Positions 63,687-64,000 of a DNA stretch of 64,000 bases are shown piece by piece. Below the pieces are notes generated by a model. It searched no databases and had not been told where the DNA came from. It was given only the letters and a program-made list of their open reading frames with translations. The translations under genes were made by a program, and so were the position numbers. The DNA comes from Desmodesmus armatus (taxonomy: Eukaryota > Chlorophyta > Chlorophyceae > Sphaeropleales > Scenedesmaceae). The number at the start of each line of letters is the position of its first letter. Positions within the stretch are counted from its first letter, which is position 1. The DNA lies in contig VIIQ02000130.1 of assembly GCA_007449985.2 (NCBI GenBank), positions 124,001-188,000 of the forward strand. Direction: 5' to 3'.

Positions 63687-64000
63687 CTGTACGCAGCAAG
63701 CAGCACATGGCGTGGCACTGGGGTGGAGACTCTAACTCATTTCCCTACCGGCATGCAGAGGTTGTATGGGTTACTTTGGGTGCTTGCACTGCCGCTGCTG
63801 CAGTTACAGCTTGCCATTGTACAGAAACCGCCAGCCTGTGCCATCCTGAACAGCCCCAGCTGCAGTCATGTGAGTTACTGACTGACCGCCTGTCACGTCA
63901 AAGTGTGGCGGCTGCTTAGAGTGTCTGAATCATATGTCAAGCTGCCACTAACTGCTTGAACTGCATGCATGCTTGTTGACCAGCCTGTATCTTTCTCTTA
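63687..64000 (-). other. 5' intron of MCO5 reaching the window edge
   Basis: This stretch follows the acceptor of the 26-nt exon in the upstream direction. No HLHG exon is found before 64000. In paralogs that exon lies 0.3-1.2 kb further upstream. Confidence 0.6.

Overview
The window looks like nuclear DNA of a green alga, probably chlorophycean/volvocalean. Genes are intron-dense with GT-AG introns, exons as short as 26-35 nt occur, CAG/CTG repeats encode long poly-Gln and poly-Ala tracts, and transposable-element remnants and microsatellites are abundant. The lineage is inferred from this style, not proven.

Layout. (1) About 0.4-6.65 kb, + strand: the 3' part of a gene for a very Gln/Ala/Ser-rich, probably disordered protein. 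It has one ~4.9 kb exon, one short terminal exon (6542-6646), and likely more exons upstream. (2) 7.2-49.5 kb, + strand: four consecutive paralogous multicopper oxidase (MCO) genes, at 7222-14434, 17597-24905, 31071-38845 and 42122-49540. (3) 49.5-57.8 kb: a transposon and repeat zone with an L1-like retroelement C-terminus, a ~158-bp direct repeat pair 1.6 kb apart, and a perfect 300-bp (TAC)100 array. (4) 57.8-64 kb, - strand: a fifth MCO gene, inverted, whose first exons lie beyond the window.

The MCOs are three-domain enzymes of the CotA / bilirubin-oxidase / phenoxazinone-synthase type. They carry HLHG-like and WYHDHALHIT motifs, a middle cupredoxin domain beginning GDINTVNG, then HP(I/V)H(M/L)H and HCHxLxHEDHDMM, which make up the type 1, 2 and 3 copper sites. 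The four complete-length loci have N-terminal signal sequences, so secreted phenol oxidases (algal laccase-like enzymes) are the best guess. Intron positions split them into subfamily A (MCO1, MCO4) and subfamily B (MCO2, MCO3, MCO5). Subfamily B also has a Pro/Ala-rich C-terminal tail with a basic cluster.

MCO2 (732 aa by my splice model) and MCO4 (711 aa) are intact. MCO1 has three indels (-1, -10, -1), MCO3 has two (+2, +10), and MCO5 has a -1 in a C run. The array therefore appears to be a mix of working genes and decaying or mis-assembled copies. Foldback and TTAA-flanked elements sit in the introns and upstream regions. I found no tRNA, rRNA or CRISPR.
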